Positions 44,110 through 55,515 are shown, numbered from the stretch's first letter. The stretch is DNA of 64,000 nucleotides from Bremia lactucae (GCF_004359215.1 NC_090627.1:1793984-1857983), one strand, 5' to 3'. A program made the numbers and translations. The notes: generated by a model not told the origin, from the letters alone.

Positions 44110-44722
44110 GCGCAGTAAAATGAGCCCGGTTTGAGCTCGATATCATGTCGAGTGCCTTAATACTAAGGCAACTCGCATGGAATTGTTTCAGGGAATACAT
44201 CCTTGAATTCAATTGAATCCTTGTATAAAAGATTTTTCATAAGTACCTCCCAGGATTAAGTAGTATATCTCCCAATCCGAGTCTTCACATCGAGGACACT
44301 TCGTCCATCAATAAGCTGCTGAGAACCCATTCGTTCTCTGCAAAATTACCGCTGACCGAATATCGGTTATGTATCCGTCCTCTGTGACGAGTACGTAGAT
44401 CTGCCTGATTCTACCACTATGCAGATCTATCAAGAACCGCTTGAGTTCTAGGATTGGTAATTGAGTTATCATCGAAATTAACTTCGGAGGCGCGTACAGA
44501 TCAAGAGTATAAGCGCCTACTCATGATCCGTCTTCAAACAAGACATTCGATGTCTCGGTTTCTTCCTGGGATTTAACAAAAGGCTGCCGAGGATTTGATA
44601 TCTCGGGATGCTGAAGTCTAGTCACTTCTGCGTTAACTATTTGAGAATATTTTCCTTAAGTACGTAGGGACTTATTCCCTCAAAATTTTCCGACTGTGAT
44701 CGCTCTATTGCAGTCGGGTCCT

Positions 44723-45410
44723 CTACGTCGACTCTCTACTCGACCTAGGATCATCGTGTTGCCCCTTTCCTACAGACGGTATATTCCTTGAATGTCGGCC
44801 GCTGGGAGTACATTCATGTCTTAATCCACTCGATGTATTCGAGTAGTGGACCTTCGGCGCTGCTTGTGCATCCGCACAGCCGCCGGCAGCTGACTCCACA
44901 GTGTGATTAGCAGTCACACTATGATCTTGTGCAGTCGTACTAACGACTGTACCACAAGTGAGGCCACCGCACTCCCTCGTTGTACATCCATACGCTTGTG
45001 GACGCTCCAAGATTTTCATCAGATGGCCATCTGATGAACAAGTGGCAGGCATCTTCACGGATCGATGCTGCCAGCTGATTCTTGGCTCATATTTCTGAGT
45101 CAAGGTAAACCAAGGATGACATCAATTTTGTCATCCAAATCCAGTACGATAAAATCATCATCGTACTGTAATTTCTTTAACGTGTAGTGAAATTTCACTA
45201 CGCGTTTCATTACTGTTATCGATGCGCCTGTCGCTAGACGCACCGTCATACTCGTTGGAGGGATGTCACGCTCAACATATTTGAAAAAACTACGACCCTC
45301 TAGCGACTGGCGACGAATAAACTTTATTCAACGCCCACAGTCCACGAGGGCTGTAAGTAACAATTCAAGTGTCACGTTTAATTCTAAGGTGATGAGACCT
45401 ATTTCATAGC
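44723..45410 (-). pseudogene. protease and linker of element C
   Basis: The retropepsin piece reads ALVDCGR (active-site D-S/T-G altered to DCG), VRLATGASITVMKRVV, and IVLDLDDKIDVILGLPWLTQ in neighbouring frames. The linker 45103-44723 follows (ISWQHRSVKMPATCSSDGHL). Needs at least one frameshift to join. Confidence 0.7.
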
Positions 45411-45611
45411 CAGGTGCGGAGACACATAATGTTGTTTGTCTGGAGAAACTTTTGTCAAGAGATTTGCAAATTTTCTTGAGGTTGCTGGATCAGTAGGGCG
45501 TTGCGCCTCTACTGACCCCGACCGTTTTTTGGCGGTCCGCCGCGTTGTTGCGATTTCGCAACAACATCGGACCCGCGACCGTTGCCTTTATGGCATTCAG
45601 TCCTAGTAATG

Positions 45612-46909
45612 TATAGATAAAACAGAAGAACTTAATTATATGAAATACAGTTTACTTTATATTCTCCTTAAAGCAAGTGATTTAAGAGAGTCTTCCTCTT
45701 CACGTACACTAGTACGTTCCTCTGCACGTACTAGTGTACGTGAAATAACTTAAGGCACCACTCGCAACTGAAGCAGTGCGAAGTGGACTTGTACTGAAGC
45801 AGTACAAGTCGTAGTGCCCCGTTACACCTGGTAGCACTTTGTAGTCCGTCCAAGGATCACATTTTTCTCATCTAGCATGGACATGTTAGATGATGGTAGG
45901 AATACGCATCACGTTTCCCGTGAAAGCTACTCCTTTCTAAGTGACATAGAAAGGAGTGCGGTCGAACGAATGAGTCCGACCGTAGGAAACGATGCAATCT
46001 TGGCAACGCTGTCCAATTTGGACAGAGATGCCCTCCATTCAGCCATTGCCAAGTTCATACAACATGAACTTAACGAGGCGAAGGGGAAGGTAGCCTTGCT
46101 AAATCAGCAAGGCTCTCAACATGCAGAATTGTTGATGTTACAACAGGTACAGACCCCTGTAGCTGGGATGATGCACAGGAGTCGTCCCGAAACCTTTAAT
46201 ATAGACATCTAAGTATACAGGAGTGGAAGAAGTTTCCTTCTTAAGATTGTTTGTTGAGTTGGACGATGCCATAAGGGCTCGTACATCGTCGACGAGTAAA
46301 TGCAAGTCGCATTTTGCTCAGTCAAATTTTGAAGGTTGTGTCAAAACTTGGGCACTACGCTTTAAGTCGCGCGACCCATATGTCTTTGAATCGCTTGAGG
46401 CTTGTAAATCCCGGCTCAAACAGACGTTTGAACCGCCTAGGGCTGAGTTCAGAGCTTGATCAGAGCTTCTAAAATTAAGCAAGGCAAGCGTGATCTTCAC
46501 GCTTATGCCCAGCACATAAGACTCTTAGCGAGTTGTATCACGAACAACCCAGTTCATGAGCCCACGTTGATTACGGTGTTCATGCAAGGTCTTGCGGAAG
46601 GTCCCGTAAAGACCCATCTATTCCGCTTGGAAGTGGATACGCTTAAGGAAGCAATATCCGTTGCGGAACAGGAGAAATTTAGCTTGAGACAGGCTCAAGC
46701 TAGTTCGTCATCGTATCGACCTCCAAGACGACACGATTTTGAAAGTCCAGATCCTATGGATCTCTCTTATGTCAATAGTGAGAAACCTCGCTTTTCGAAC
46801 AATAAGCGATTGCAGAAATGCAATCGCTGTCAAAAATTAGGACACTTCGCTCATGAGTGCAGTGCCCCACGCCCAGTACCGAAAGGTACTGAACGTAATT
46901 ATACTTAAT
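45612..46909 (+). repeat. inverted segment of element C (LTR3 second half + gag)
   Basis: 45612-45826 is the second half of LTR3 in plus orientation, ending GTAGTGCCCCGTTACA. A primer site TGGTAGCACTTTG follows at 45829, then gag on the plus strand. The remaining LTR3 half is at 46910-47141 in minus orientation. The two halves (about 215 and 232 bp) add up to about the 439 bp of the complete LTR at 38581-39019, so the segment was flipped in place. Confidence 0.8.
45877..46908 (+). pseudogene. gag of element C (on the inverted segment)
   Basis: Starts MDMLDDGRNTHHVSRESY (45877) and runs with short breaks through 46223-46459 and 46456-46908. It holds FIQHELNEAKGKVALLNQQG, VFMQGLAEGPVKTHLFRLEV and a CCHC zinc knuckle CNRCQKLGHFAHEC near the end, the nucleic-acid-binding part of nucleocapsid. 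It is cut a few residues after the knuckle, exactly where the inversion breakpoint lies; the following pol-side reading is on the other strand at about 45590. Confidence 0.85.
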
Positions 46910-47141
46910 GATGTACTAATAAAAGACATGTAATAAAGTTTTATCTGTCTCTCTCTTTGCGCGCGTTCAGCGCTGATAGGACCGCGAGCAAGTAGATATA
47001 ATGGCCTATATCTACCAATGGATAAGCTTTACCTTATTACTACCTAAAGTAATATTCCCCAAATATTATCTACCTTTTCGATAATATATTAATTAAAAAA
47101 CCTTTAAGTATTAATTTCATGTAATGATACACCCCGTTACA
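46910..47141 (-). repeat. LTR3 first half, 5' LTR of element C
   Basis: Matches 38790-39019 (ACATGTAATAAAG, GCGCGCGTTCAGCGCTGA, GGCCTATATCTACCAATGGATAAGC) and ends ACACCCCGTTACA at 47141. Confidence 0.85.
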
Positions 47142-47290
47142 TTTTAACTAAAGACAATTAGCTACACAGAAACCTTCCTCTGTACCCTTGTGTACGTGAA
47201 GTTTCGAGGCGCTAAAAAAATTCTACACTGTAATCGGTGTTAAGTTAACTAGTACTGTTATCAGTACTAGTAAAACGGTGCCCCGTTACA
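47142..47290 (+). repeat. LTR2 right part, 3' LTR of element G
   Basis: TTTTAACTAAAGAC..., then CTCTGTACCCTTGTGTACG, ending GGTGCCCCGTTACA. Matches the last part of the LTR2 copy at 13705-13923. Together with 38241-38580 it gives about 485 bp. Confidence 0.8.
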
Positions 47291-47302
47291 GTAAATCTAA
47301 GA

Positions 47303-47831
47303 TGTAACGGGCTAAAATTGACCTAATGTTACACAGTCTCCGTTAAGTACACTTGGTGTGCTTAAGGGGAAGGTCAATTACTTAAATTAATTAATTAGAC
47401 TCACCACTCGGGTGTGGCTCACATTTGTGAACAACCCATGTGTATGTGATGCACATAGGAGCATTCACATTAGGTTGGATGACGCCTAGCGTCATCCGTC
47501 ATGACGGCTTGCTACATCAGTTACGCGAGTTATCTAAAAAAAACGCTCGCCAAACATAATAGTGTTATCTACAGAGATGACTTTTTGATTAGGTATTTAT
47601 ATTTAATACGACTAAAAGTAAATCAGTCTGAAAAATGCTTGCTACTTAGAAAGTGCGCACGAAGAGCCGAATTACACTCCCGTGGAGTATGTAGTACGTT
47701 GGGTGAGGTAGCTAAGGCGCCCACCACAACTACCTCACTGCACGCAAGAGAAGACGGTCTAGCCGCTTCCTCGCTGTGATAGGGTGTGTGTCTAAGTAGA
47801 GCGTGGCCGCATTAAGACGTGCCCGCCTACA
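47303..47831 (+). repeat. LTR1, 5' LTR of element D
   Basis: 529 bp from TGTAACGGGCTAAA to GCCCGCCTACA. Reference copy for this family in the window. Confidence 0.9.
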
Positions 47832-47833
47832 CT

Positions 47834-47851
47834 TGGTAGCACTTGAAATCC
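47834..47851 (+). other. primer binding site of element D
   Basis: TGGTAGCACTTGAAATCC two bases after the LTR, beginning with TGG as needed to pair with a tRNA CCA end. Similar sites follow the LTRs at 28622 and 45829 and precede the one at 531. Confidence 0.7.
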
Positions 47852-47878
47852 TTCCCACGACCCGCATCTCTGCGTGTG

Positions 47879-48975
47879 TACATGAGGATGAGCCTCAACA
47901 TCAATTGGGCTCAATTCTCCCGCCTCTCCGAACATCATTGGGGGCTGGCAGGGCACTTGGCGCAGGGATTAATGAACAAGCCCTGGCCAGGCTCCTGTGC
48001 AGTCCTGAGCAACAAGTTGCTCAGTTAGAACAGTTTAATGCATTTATTCGGACAGCGGAGAGCCGCGTCCGAGGAACAGAGCCGTGCTGCGGCGGAGTCC
48101 GTCACTCAGACTCAGGATGAGCAGAGGCATGAGCAGGCTCGGAGCAAGGCTCTCAACAAGACTGTTGAGGTGCTCTCTGCCCGGCCGCATCAGCCGAGGC
48201 CCATTCAGATGGACCCGCCCAAGTTCGATGGAGCTGCAGCGCATGCGATTGTCCACTGGCTGTTAGTCGTGGAGCAATGCGGTGTGACGCAGCTCATCGA
48301 GGATGACAGCCGTATGCTGTTGCACGCTACGTCGCACCTGCGCGGTAAGGTTTCAGAGTTGGCTTACTAGTCGCTTATAGCAGACGGAAATGCTTTCCCT
48401 ACATGGGCAATCTTTAAGGAAAAGATTCGCACCATGTACCCGCCACCGAGAAACGAAGCGTTGCTTCAGGCGCGCTTCTTTGGAGCGCGACAGGCGAAGC
48501 GATCTCTGCAAGAGTACGTGCAAGAGATGCGCTCGCTGTCAGCATCCATAACCGTAGGTCCGATTCCGGAGCACATTAAGGTGCCCACGTTTATGAACGG
48601 ACTACGGCATAGCCCATCGCGACAGGCCCTTTTCAGAAAGGTGCCGTCGACGATGAAAGAGGCAATCCAAATTGCCTTAGTTGAGGAGCAATCCTACATC
48701 AGTGCCTCGGCGACAGCTTGGTATAAGCCGTCAACCGAGAGCTCAGATGCCACTTCCATGGTGTTGGGCAATGCAGCTATAAATGCGACAAGCGCGGCCA
48801 TAGGATGGCTCGCTGCTATGCCAGGGTCCCTGCTGAGTCAAAGATGCCCAGGAAGAGGACTCCCTTCCCAAATGGCGATGGCAAGAACTAGCGTGCGAGA
48901 CGCATTAGTTCTGCATCGACCACTGAGGGGTCGGAAAATGCAGGAGCGCAGTAGGGGCGGGATGCCCTACTGACG
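47879..48975 (+). pseudogene. gag of element D
   Basis: Frames at 47879-48028, 48038-48370 and 48434-48973 in series. NINWAQFSRLSEHHWGLAG, AAAESVTQTQDEQRHEQAR, MDPPKFDGAAAHAIVHWLL, MYPPPRNEALLQARFFGARQ and EYVQEMRSLSASITVGPIPE. A stop after SELAY separates two parts. No clear zinc knuckle remains. Confidence 0.8.
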
Positions 48976-49059
48976 CGGACTCTGAAGCTACCCCTAAGTT
49001 CAGAGTTGTGGAACAAATGGGTAACATAGTCCCTGAGGTCTCGAAATTTTGGACCTCAA

Positions 49060-49733
49060 CCCTGCTGGTCTACAGCGCTCAAGTACGAGGCTATGACCAG
49101 GTGATGGCCCTCCTAGTGGATTCGGGTGCATCACAAAATTTTGTGAAACTCGCTGCTTTAAGAAAGAGACCGGCGATGTTTGAGTAGCTTTGCCAGGATG
49201 GCGAGCGGGAAAACGCGACCGTTTGTTTAGCAAACGCCGCGATCATTAAGTCCGATGGAGTTTAGGTAGAACTCGCCTTCAGCTTTAGTGACTTCTCTTG
49301 CAAAGAAAAATTCACCGTGCTAGGTATGGAGAGTCCGTATGACCTCATCCTAGGCATGCCATGGTTGGCTAAACAACAACCATGGATAGACTGGCGTACA
49401 CGCACAGTTGCGAACTCCAAGCAGGACACCGGAAAGAATGTGCTCCTGCGAAAGGCGTATGCAACTGATGTCGTGTCGAACACAGTTGAGGGTGCGTTGA
49501 TGGGATGTCAAACGTCACAAATTCCTACCCAGCTCATTGAGACTGGGGTAGTGAAAAGGACGGTGACAAGTAGTCATGAGTCCGAATGTCCTGCACAGAG
49601 CCAAAAGCCTGTGGCAGTAGACGGCGAGGTGACAGGACGTCAAGCGCCGCATGACCCGGCACAGTACCTAGAGCCTGGTGCGGTTGGAAGGGGTGCGTTA
49701 GCCAGGAGAGCAACGGCACCCGCTTCCCATTAG
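49060..49733 (+). pseudogene. retropepsin of element D
   Basis: MALLVDSGASQNFVK has the DSGAS active site at about 49103-49145. After a stop, it resumes with FTVLGMESPYDLILGMPWLA (49317), followed by a linker rich in VTGRQAPHDPAQ. An in-frame stop at 49186 breaks it. Confidence 0.75.
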
Positions 49734-50199
49734 AAGGTCGTGGTAATTTGAAGAACGAGCACCTGATAGATTAGGACGATCAAAGGCACGTCTAAACGAG
49801 TGAGCTTTAGATTACATTCTATTAAAGAGTTTGGGCTTCGAACAAGGTGTTCGAGGCCGTCAAAGACGAAATTGCGGAGGTATCCTTAGTAAAGCTGCAT
49901 CGGCAAGTCTTAAAATCTGCCAAGGAGATAGTAAATCTGCCGAGGAGATAGTAAATCTCCCGGAGATGTTGTGGGATCTACTCCTAGCCGAATTAAGGAA
50001 AGGAAAGATCCAAGAAATAGTCACACCAGTTCCAGAATAGAACTTGGTGGACTATTGCTCGTCGTCCACAATGGACGAGAGCGTCCTAGAAACGAACAAA
50101 AGAAAGGTTTCGTTCAAGGCTGGGATGCCTTTAGAGACAGTCCGTTAGTTATGGTTCTGTGGAAACATCGCGATGTGATCCCGGAAGAAGTGCCGAGCC

Positions 50200-51867
50200 G
50201 CCTACCAACAGATAGGGGCATCGGGCACGAAATAGACCTCGAACCTGGCACCAAGTATTGTGTGACCAGGGAATGGCCGATGCCGAAAGAACAAGTCGAT
50301 TATATCGATGAGTTCTTCGACAAGCGAGCCAAGGCGGGACATGAACGTGAGAGCAAGTCTCCTCACTGAAGCCCGACCTTTTGTTTGCGCAAAGCCACAG
50401 ATGGATGGCGCGTGGTTCATGCTTACATAATATGAACACGGCGACCATTCCGGCGCAAACGCCATCCCGCGGAAAGATGTCTTGTTGACCTCCATGGGAA
50501 AGCCATNNNNNNNNNNNNNNNNNNNNNNNNNNNNNNNNNNNNNNNNNNNNNNNNNNNNNNNNNNNNNNNNNNNNNNNNNNNNNNNNNNNNNNNNNNNNNN
50601 NNNNNNNNNNNNNNNNNNNNNNNNNNNNNNNNNNNNNNNNNNNNNNNNNNNNNNNNNNNNNNNNNNNNNNNNNNNNNNNNNNNNNNNNNNNNNNNNNNNN
50701 NNNNNNNNNNNNNNNNNNNNNNNNNNNNNNNNNNNNNNNNNNNNNNNNNNNNNNNNNNNNNNNNNNNNNNNNNNNNNNNNNNNNNNNNNNNNNNNNNNNN
50801 NNNNNNNNNNNNNNNNNNNNNNNNNNNNNNNNNNNNNNNNNNNNNNNNNNNNNNNNNNNNNNNNNNNNNNNNNNNNNNNNNNNNNNNNNNNNNNNNNNNN
50901 NNNNNNNNNNNNNNNNNNNNNNNNNNNNNNNNNNNNNNNNNNNNNNNNNNNNNNNNNNNNNNNNNNNNNNNNNNNNNNNNNNNNNNNNNNNNNNNNNNNN
51001 NNNNNNNNNNNNNNNNNNNNNNNNNNNNNNNNNNNNNNNNNNNNNNNNNNNNNNNNNNNNNNNNNNNNNNNNNNNNNNNNNNNNNNNNNNNNNNNNNNNN
51101 NNNNNNNNNNNNNNNNNNNNNNNNNNNNNNNNNNNNNNNNNNNNNNNNNNNNNNNNNNNNNNNNNNNNNNNNNNNNNNNNNNNNNNNNNNNNNNNNNNNN
51201 NNNNNNNNNNNNNNNNNNNNNNNNNNNNNNNNNNNNNNNNNNNNNNNNNNNNNNNNNNNNNNNNNNNNNNNNNNNNNNNNNNNNNNNNNNNNNNNNNTTG
51301 TTGAACTCCATGGGAAAGTCAACTATCTTTTCCGCGTTGGATTTGAAGGATGGCTACTATCAGGTACTCATGAGAGAGTCCGATGTAGCCAAAACGGCAG
51401 TAAGCACCCCAAGCGGTATGCTTTGGGAGTGGCTTGTGATGCCCCAAGGTTTGAAAAACGCACCAGCGACATTCAACCGAGTGGTGGCTCCCGTGATGCG
51501 TCAGCACCGTGCCTACGCGCCTCATTACTTTGACGATGTATTCGTGCATAGTAGGGCCGAGGACGGGCTGAGCGCAATAGAGTCGCACAAGCGTCATTTA
51601 GACGCTGTGTTGCAGACTTTAAAGGACGCCCAATTGTACGTCAACTTGCAAAAGTGCGTCATAGGGGTCCCTGAGATACCTGTACTGGGCTGCATCGTTG
51701 GTACACATGGTGTACGAGCAGACCCAGACAAGGTAAAATCAGTAAAGGAATGGCCAATCCCACGGCATGTGAAGGATTTGCGCCAATTCCTAGGGCTCGC
51801 TAATTACTTGCATAAACATAGCAAGAATTATGCTGAGCAAACTAAACCATTACCTGACCTCCTTTAA
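50200..51867 (+). pseudogene. reverse transcriptase of element D, split by an assembly gap
   Basis: The left part ends with EIDLEPGTKYCVTREWPMPK and a broken VRKATDGWRVVHAY-like stretch. After the Ns (51298) it continues LNSMGKSTIFSALDLKDGYY, MLWEWLVMPQGLKNAPATF, HYFDDVFVHSRAEDG and CIVGTHGVRADPDKVKS to a stop at 51867. The catalytic YFDD is intact. The flanks of the gap overlap in sequence, so the true gap may be tiny. Confidence 0.85.
50507..51297. other. assembly gap (791 N)
   Basis: Run of N. Left flank CTTGTTGACCTCCATGGGAA (50481-50500); right flank TTGTTGAACTCCATGGGAAA (51298-51317). Confidence 0.99.
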
Positions 51868-52375
51868 AAGGACGCAGTATGAGTTTGGTTAAAAGAACAA
51901 GATGATGCGTTCACATTAGTGAAGCAATCTCTTGTAGAGGAACTGGTCTTGGCATTTTCAGACGCGGATACGCCCTTAAGCGTCGTCTGCGATGCAAGAA
52001 ATTTTGCAATCGGCAGCGCGCTCATGCAGAAGGATGACGACGGCGTTGACCGCGTCATCTCTTATCAGTCCCGCCTTGTAAAAGCTGCGGAACTGAATTA
52101 CCCCGTACAGAAAGCTACTTTCAATAAAGTATGTTCTTGTCAAGTTTCGTGTGCACCTGTTGGGCATCAAATCATTTGTGGTTTATACGGATCACGCATC
52201 ACTGTGGACCGCAATAAAATCACCTCACCTCTCGCCTACAATGGCAAGATGGCTTGGATTCTTCTCTGAATTTAATTTCAAAGTTGAATACAAGCCGGGT
52301 TAGTCCAATGTATTGGCTGACGCTTTATCGCACAGACCAGACTTCGAGGTAAGACACCAGGAACGTCTTTGTAGA
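51868..52375 (+). pseudogene. RNase H and tether of element D
   Basis: LSVVCDARNFAIGSALMQKD, VISYQSRLVKAAELNYPVQ, then in another frame LLGIKSFVVYTDHAS-like residues and FNFKVEYKPG, SNVLADALSHRPDF. Frameshifted. Confidence 0.75.
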
Positions 52376-52388
52376 CAGCCTGAGCAAA

Positions 52389-53144
52389 ATGGTGCATTTA
52401 GCACCATGTAAAACATTGATCACAGGCAAGAAGGCAGCTCTCTTGTTCCTGGATCATGTTTCCCGACTACACGGGATGCCCGAGTCCATAGTATCGGACC
52501 GGGTTCCACGTTTTACGTCTATTTTTTGGCGACATGTGTTCGAGCTGCTAGGTAGCAAGCTCCACATGTCAACCACAGATCATCTCCAGACCGATGACCA
52601 AACAAAACGTGCCAATCGGGTCGCGGCGGACATCTTACGCACTATAGCAAATCCCAAAGAATGGAGCAAGCACTTACCCTTTGTAGAGTTTGCCGGTACG
52701 GGTGAAACACCGTTATATATTAACGGACGGCGCCATCCTCGGACGCCAGTCTCGTTTGTGTGCAGCCCGAGTTTTACTGGGAGAGCTACCTGGAGGTACT
52801 ACGAAGTTGTTGCCGCGTTTCATTGGGCCCTTTATGGTGGTAGAAGAGGTAAGAGACCTAAATTATGGCTTATCCTTTCCCCGTATATGAAGACGCACCC
52901 CGTATTTTACGTGGGTCGTCTGAAACGGTATGTAGACCGAAATGGGGCCACAACCCCTATCTGTCTAAAGAGACCGATGGTGACGCCGACTGTGAGTCGA
53001 ACGTCGTTGGGAGAAGGACGGAGAAGGACTAAATATATCAGCCGACCAACTCCTTCCCCACAAAAAACAGGACTCGGAGAGCGAGGGACATCATGCAATA
53101 AACGCGGATCCCTCAGCAGTATCTTCTCCATAAGGTTCAAGTGA
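52389..53144 (+). pseudogene. integrase core and C-terminus of element D
   Basis: MVHLAPCKTLITGKKAALLF, MPESIVSDRVPRFTSIFW (second catalytic Asp region; DRDP changed to DRVP) and STTDHLQTDDQTKRANR, where the usual TDGQTERVN has Glu replaced by Lys, so the DDE triad is broken. Then GRRHPRTPVS and the C-terminal MKTHPVFYVGRLKRYVD. The zinc finger and first Asp region are missing upstream. Confidence 0.85.
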
Positions 53145-53329
53145 GTCTTCAGGCGTTCATAATCCTGACGAGCCTTCGCTCGGACATATAAAGATCTGAG
53201 GTCAGTCGCAAGACTTTAACCTCGAGATCCACAATACGTGGTTCAGCAGCCCTTAACGCCTACGACTGAACAGAGGAAGGTTAGGCAGCGCGAGTAGGTG
53301 GGCGAGATCGCCACTCCTATTGGGCGCTG

Positions 53330-54872
53330 CCTGCACTAATGGATGCGGGTGGGAATCAACGCTTCCTTGTTGGAAGGCTGCTTGCCCACCGCTCCGTGAG
53401 GCAAAGGTAACAGATCCTCGTCCAATGGAGAGGTTACCCAAAGAGTTTTGTTACCCGAAGAGTTTTGATTCTTGGGAACGGATCGATACCGTACGTATTG
53501 ATGTGCCCGGCTTGGTGGCTGCCTATGAAAAGGAGCACCAAGCGGAGGCCTCTTCGCTATGAGGATTGCCCGCTCTTGTACTCCATCGAGCGAATTCGTA
53601 ATGATGTTGGACTCAGAGTCCTGATACTTGCTCAATGCATTTAAGATATCAGTGGCACAACGTTCTGAGAAGGAATTCTGAGCCCGCCGACGTTCATCCG
53701 GAGGAGAAAGCGTATAAGAGCGACGCTCTTGTTCCTCATCCTCTGATGGAGTTTGACTTTCAAAGTCCACCATTTTTCATCGTCGAGGAAGGTGCTCAGC
53801 ATCTGCGACTCACGCTTAATTGTCATGGGACAAAGGAAAGAGAAACACAACCAAACGGTCAGCTGTTTAGGTTCCAACCTCAAGAGAAAATGAAGCGAAT
53901 GTTGTCACTCAGTGTCAACAGTCTGATTGGGGGAGGGTGTAATAGGGCAGACATCGGTTGGTGAATCGTTGTTGTGGTACTCTCAAATGGTCTAGCTGAA
54001 GCAGCGCTGTGAGAAGAATCAGGGGTACAGTACCGCCCATGATTTCTTTCACACGCTAGGGCGAAATTAATTTGCTGCGGCCGCTGTTTCATCGCATCGG
54101 AATGCGGAGGAATGTGACGCGTAAAGACCGCCTCGTATTGGTCGGGCGTTTAATTTGAACGCAACACGACCGGGATTGGGAAAATACGCCCAAGCAATTT
54201 CCTCTGAGCCTTCCATGATTTAAAAGCGCCATATTATTTATGAGCGTCTAGAAGTGGGCGCTTTAGGAGCGACGCTCTTGGACCGTTTAAACGAGGCCAT
54301 TTAGATGGAGGGAGCATCGGTGATATGCCACCCGTCATATAACCACGTTCAAAACGACTAGCACGTTCACGTGTCGTCGGCGGAGCTTTAGGCTCGGAAT
54401 TCTCCATATCAGATTTATTATGGATAACGGTCTGAGCTTAAAGCATTGTGGCTGTACCCAACGGAGAAGCAGCTGCGCCGTTATGGGCAGCGCTCTCATT
54501 AATGGTCGCTGCGCTAGCCAGCGCAGACGACGAGACAGCATTCGTAAATGTTGCTGTCCCCACCTTGTGAGCAATGAAAGAAGTTTGGATGGGCAATAAT
54601 GCGTTATCATCCTTCCTCATGAGCTCGTTATCCATGAGGTGACGGCAAGGGTGTCGACTCACTGTAGTCGACAATGAGCGACGGATCAACATCCTCACTG
54701 TTAACGTGGGAAAATCCATAAGCCCCGATAACGCGACAGCAGCAGTAGCTGTCGGCGTTTCGACTAAGGCATTGGACACTGCCGACGTGTTATTGCGGCG
54801 CGTGCGCTTAGCGCGAGGTTTAGTAGCTGTCTTTGTAGACGACCCACCAACGTGGCTACTTTCAGGTGGCAT
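53330..54872 (-). pseudogene. long antisense ORF of element D
   Basis: Read on the minus strand from 54872 (MPPESSHVGGSSTKTATKPR, RAKRTRRNN) through DMENSEPKAPPTTRERASRF, DQYEAVFTRHIPPHSDAMKQ, RPQQINFALACERNHGRY and RLLTLSDNIRF, then TIKRESQMLSTFLDDEK and FESQTPSEDEEQERRSYTLS, PPDERRRAQNSFSERC. About 500 residues with a few stops and frameshifts. Lies between integrase and 3' LTR, opposite to pol. Part of it recurs at 9348-9945. Basic start, acidic end; no domain recognised. Confidence 0.55.
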
Positions 54873-54998
54873 CTTTGATGTATGAAAACACAGGTCGCTA
54901 AATTGACTGAGACAACTAGCGGCGCGTTAATAGCTCGCAGTTTCTCCTTCCCCTTTGACAAATTTTAAAATGTAAATTCGCTTTAAAAGGGGGGATAG

Positions 54999-55331
54999 TG
55001 CAACGAGCTAAAGTTGCCCTAATGTTACATAGTCCCCGTTCAGTACACTTGATTTACTTAAGGGAATGATCATTTACTTAAATAAAAAAGTAATTAGACC
55101 CACCACTTGGGTGTGGTTCACATTTGTTAGCAACCCTTGTGTATGTGATGCACATAGGTGCATTCACATTAGGAGGAATGACGTTTAGAGTCATCCGTGC
55201 TGACGGCTAGCGTCATCCGTTACGCGAGGTATATAGAAAGATACGCTCGCCATACATAATAATTTTATATACAGAGATGACATTTTTGATTGGTAAAAAT
55301 AGAAATTTATATTTAATACGATTAAATGTAG
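54999..55331 (+). repeat. LTR1 first part, 3' LTR of element D
   Basis: Starts TGCAACGAGCTAAAGTTGCC after a polypurine tract (AAAAGGGGGG) and follows LTR1 to ATTTAATACGATTAAATGTA at 55331, then stops. The second part is found reversed at about 56085-56275. Confidence 0.85.
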
Positions 55332-55515
55332 GGAGATATTATTTTCACCGGAGATTTTATTATCCCCACCGGAGTTTAGGAGTTTTTCTAATTTCTAGAG
55401 ATTACTGGGCCACATATGTATATAATGTTACGATTTTGTGCTGCTGATCGAAGGGGGCATCTGTGACTGGCCCTGGTTTGCCTCTAATCTGAAGAAGGTC
55501 TCATCCTTAATTTTT

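Larger units (their letters stand above)
38581..47141 (-). mobile_element. Ty3/Gypsy element C, nested in the LTR of element G, with an internal inversion
   Basis: Minus-strand order: 5' LTR3 (right, broken by an inversion), gag (now inverted, plus strand), protease about 45410-45040, RT 44109-43390, RNase H about 43300-42900, an inserted block at about 42600-42900, integrase 42361-40700, antisense ORF 39136-40152 (plus), 3' LTR3 38581-39019. The flanks read CTTTAA on the left and TTTTAA on the right, compatible with a short target duplication. About 8.56 kb in all. Confidence 0.85.
47303..55331 (+). mobile_element. Ty3/Gypsy element D
   Basis: LTR1 - gag - protease - RT - RNase H - integrase - antisense ORF - truncated LTR1. 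The least deleted copy in the window, but it carries frameshifts, an assembly gap (50507-51297) and a 3' LTR cut at 55331. Confidence 0.88.

Noticed and set aside
50202..51867. Long ORFs of 299-461 codons across 50.2-51.9 kb
   Set aside because: Most of their length is the run of N; only the plus-strand RT part after the gap is real.
54335..54610. Arg/Leu-rich minus ORF of 91 codons
   Set aside because: Overlaps the better supported antisense frame 53330-54872 in another phase.
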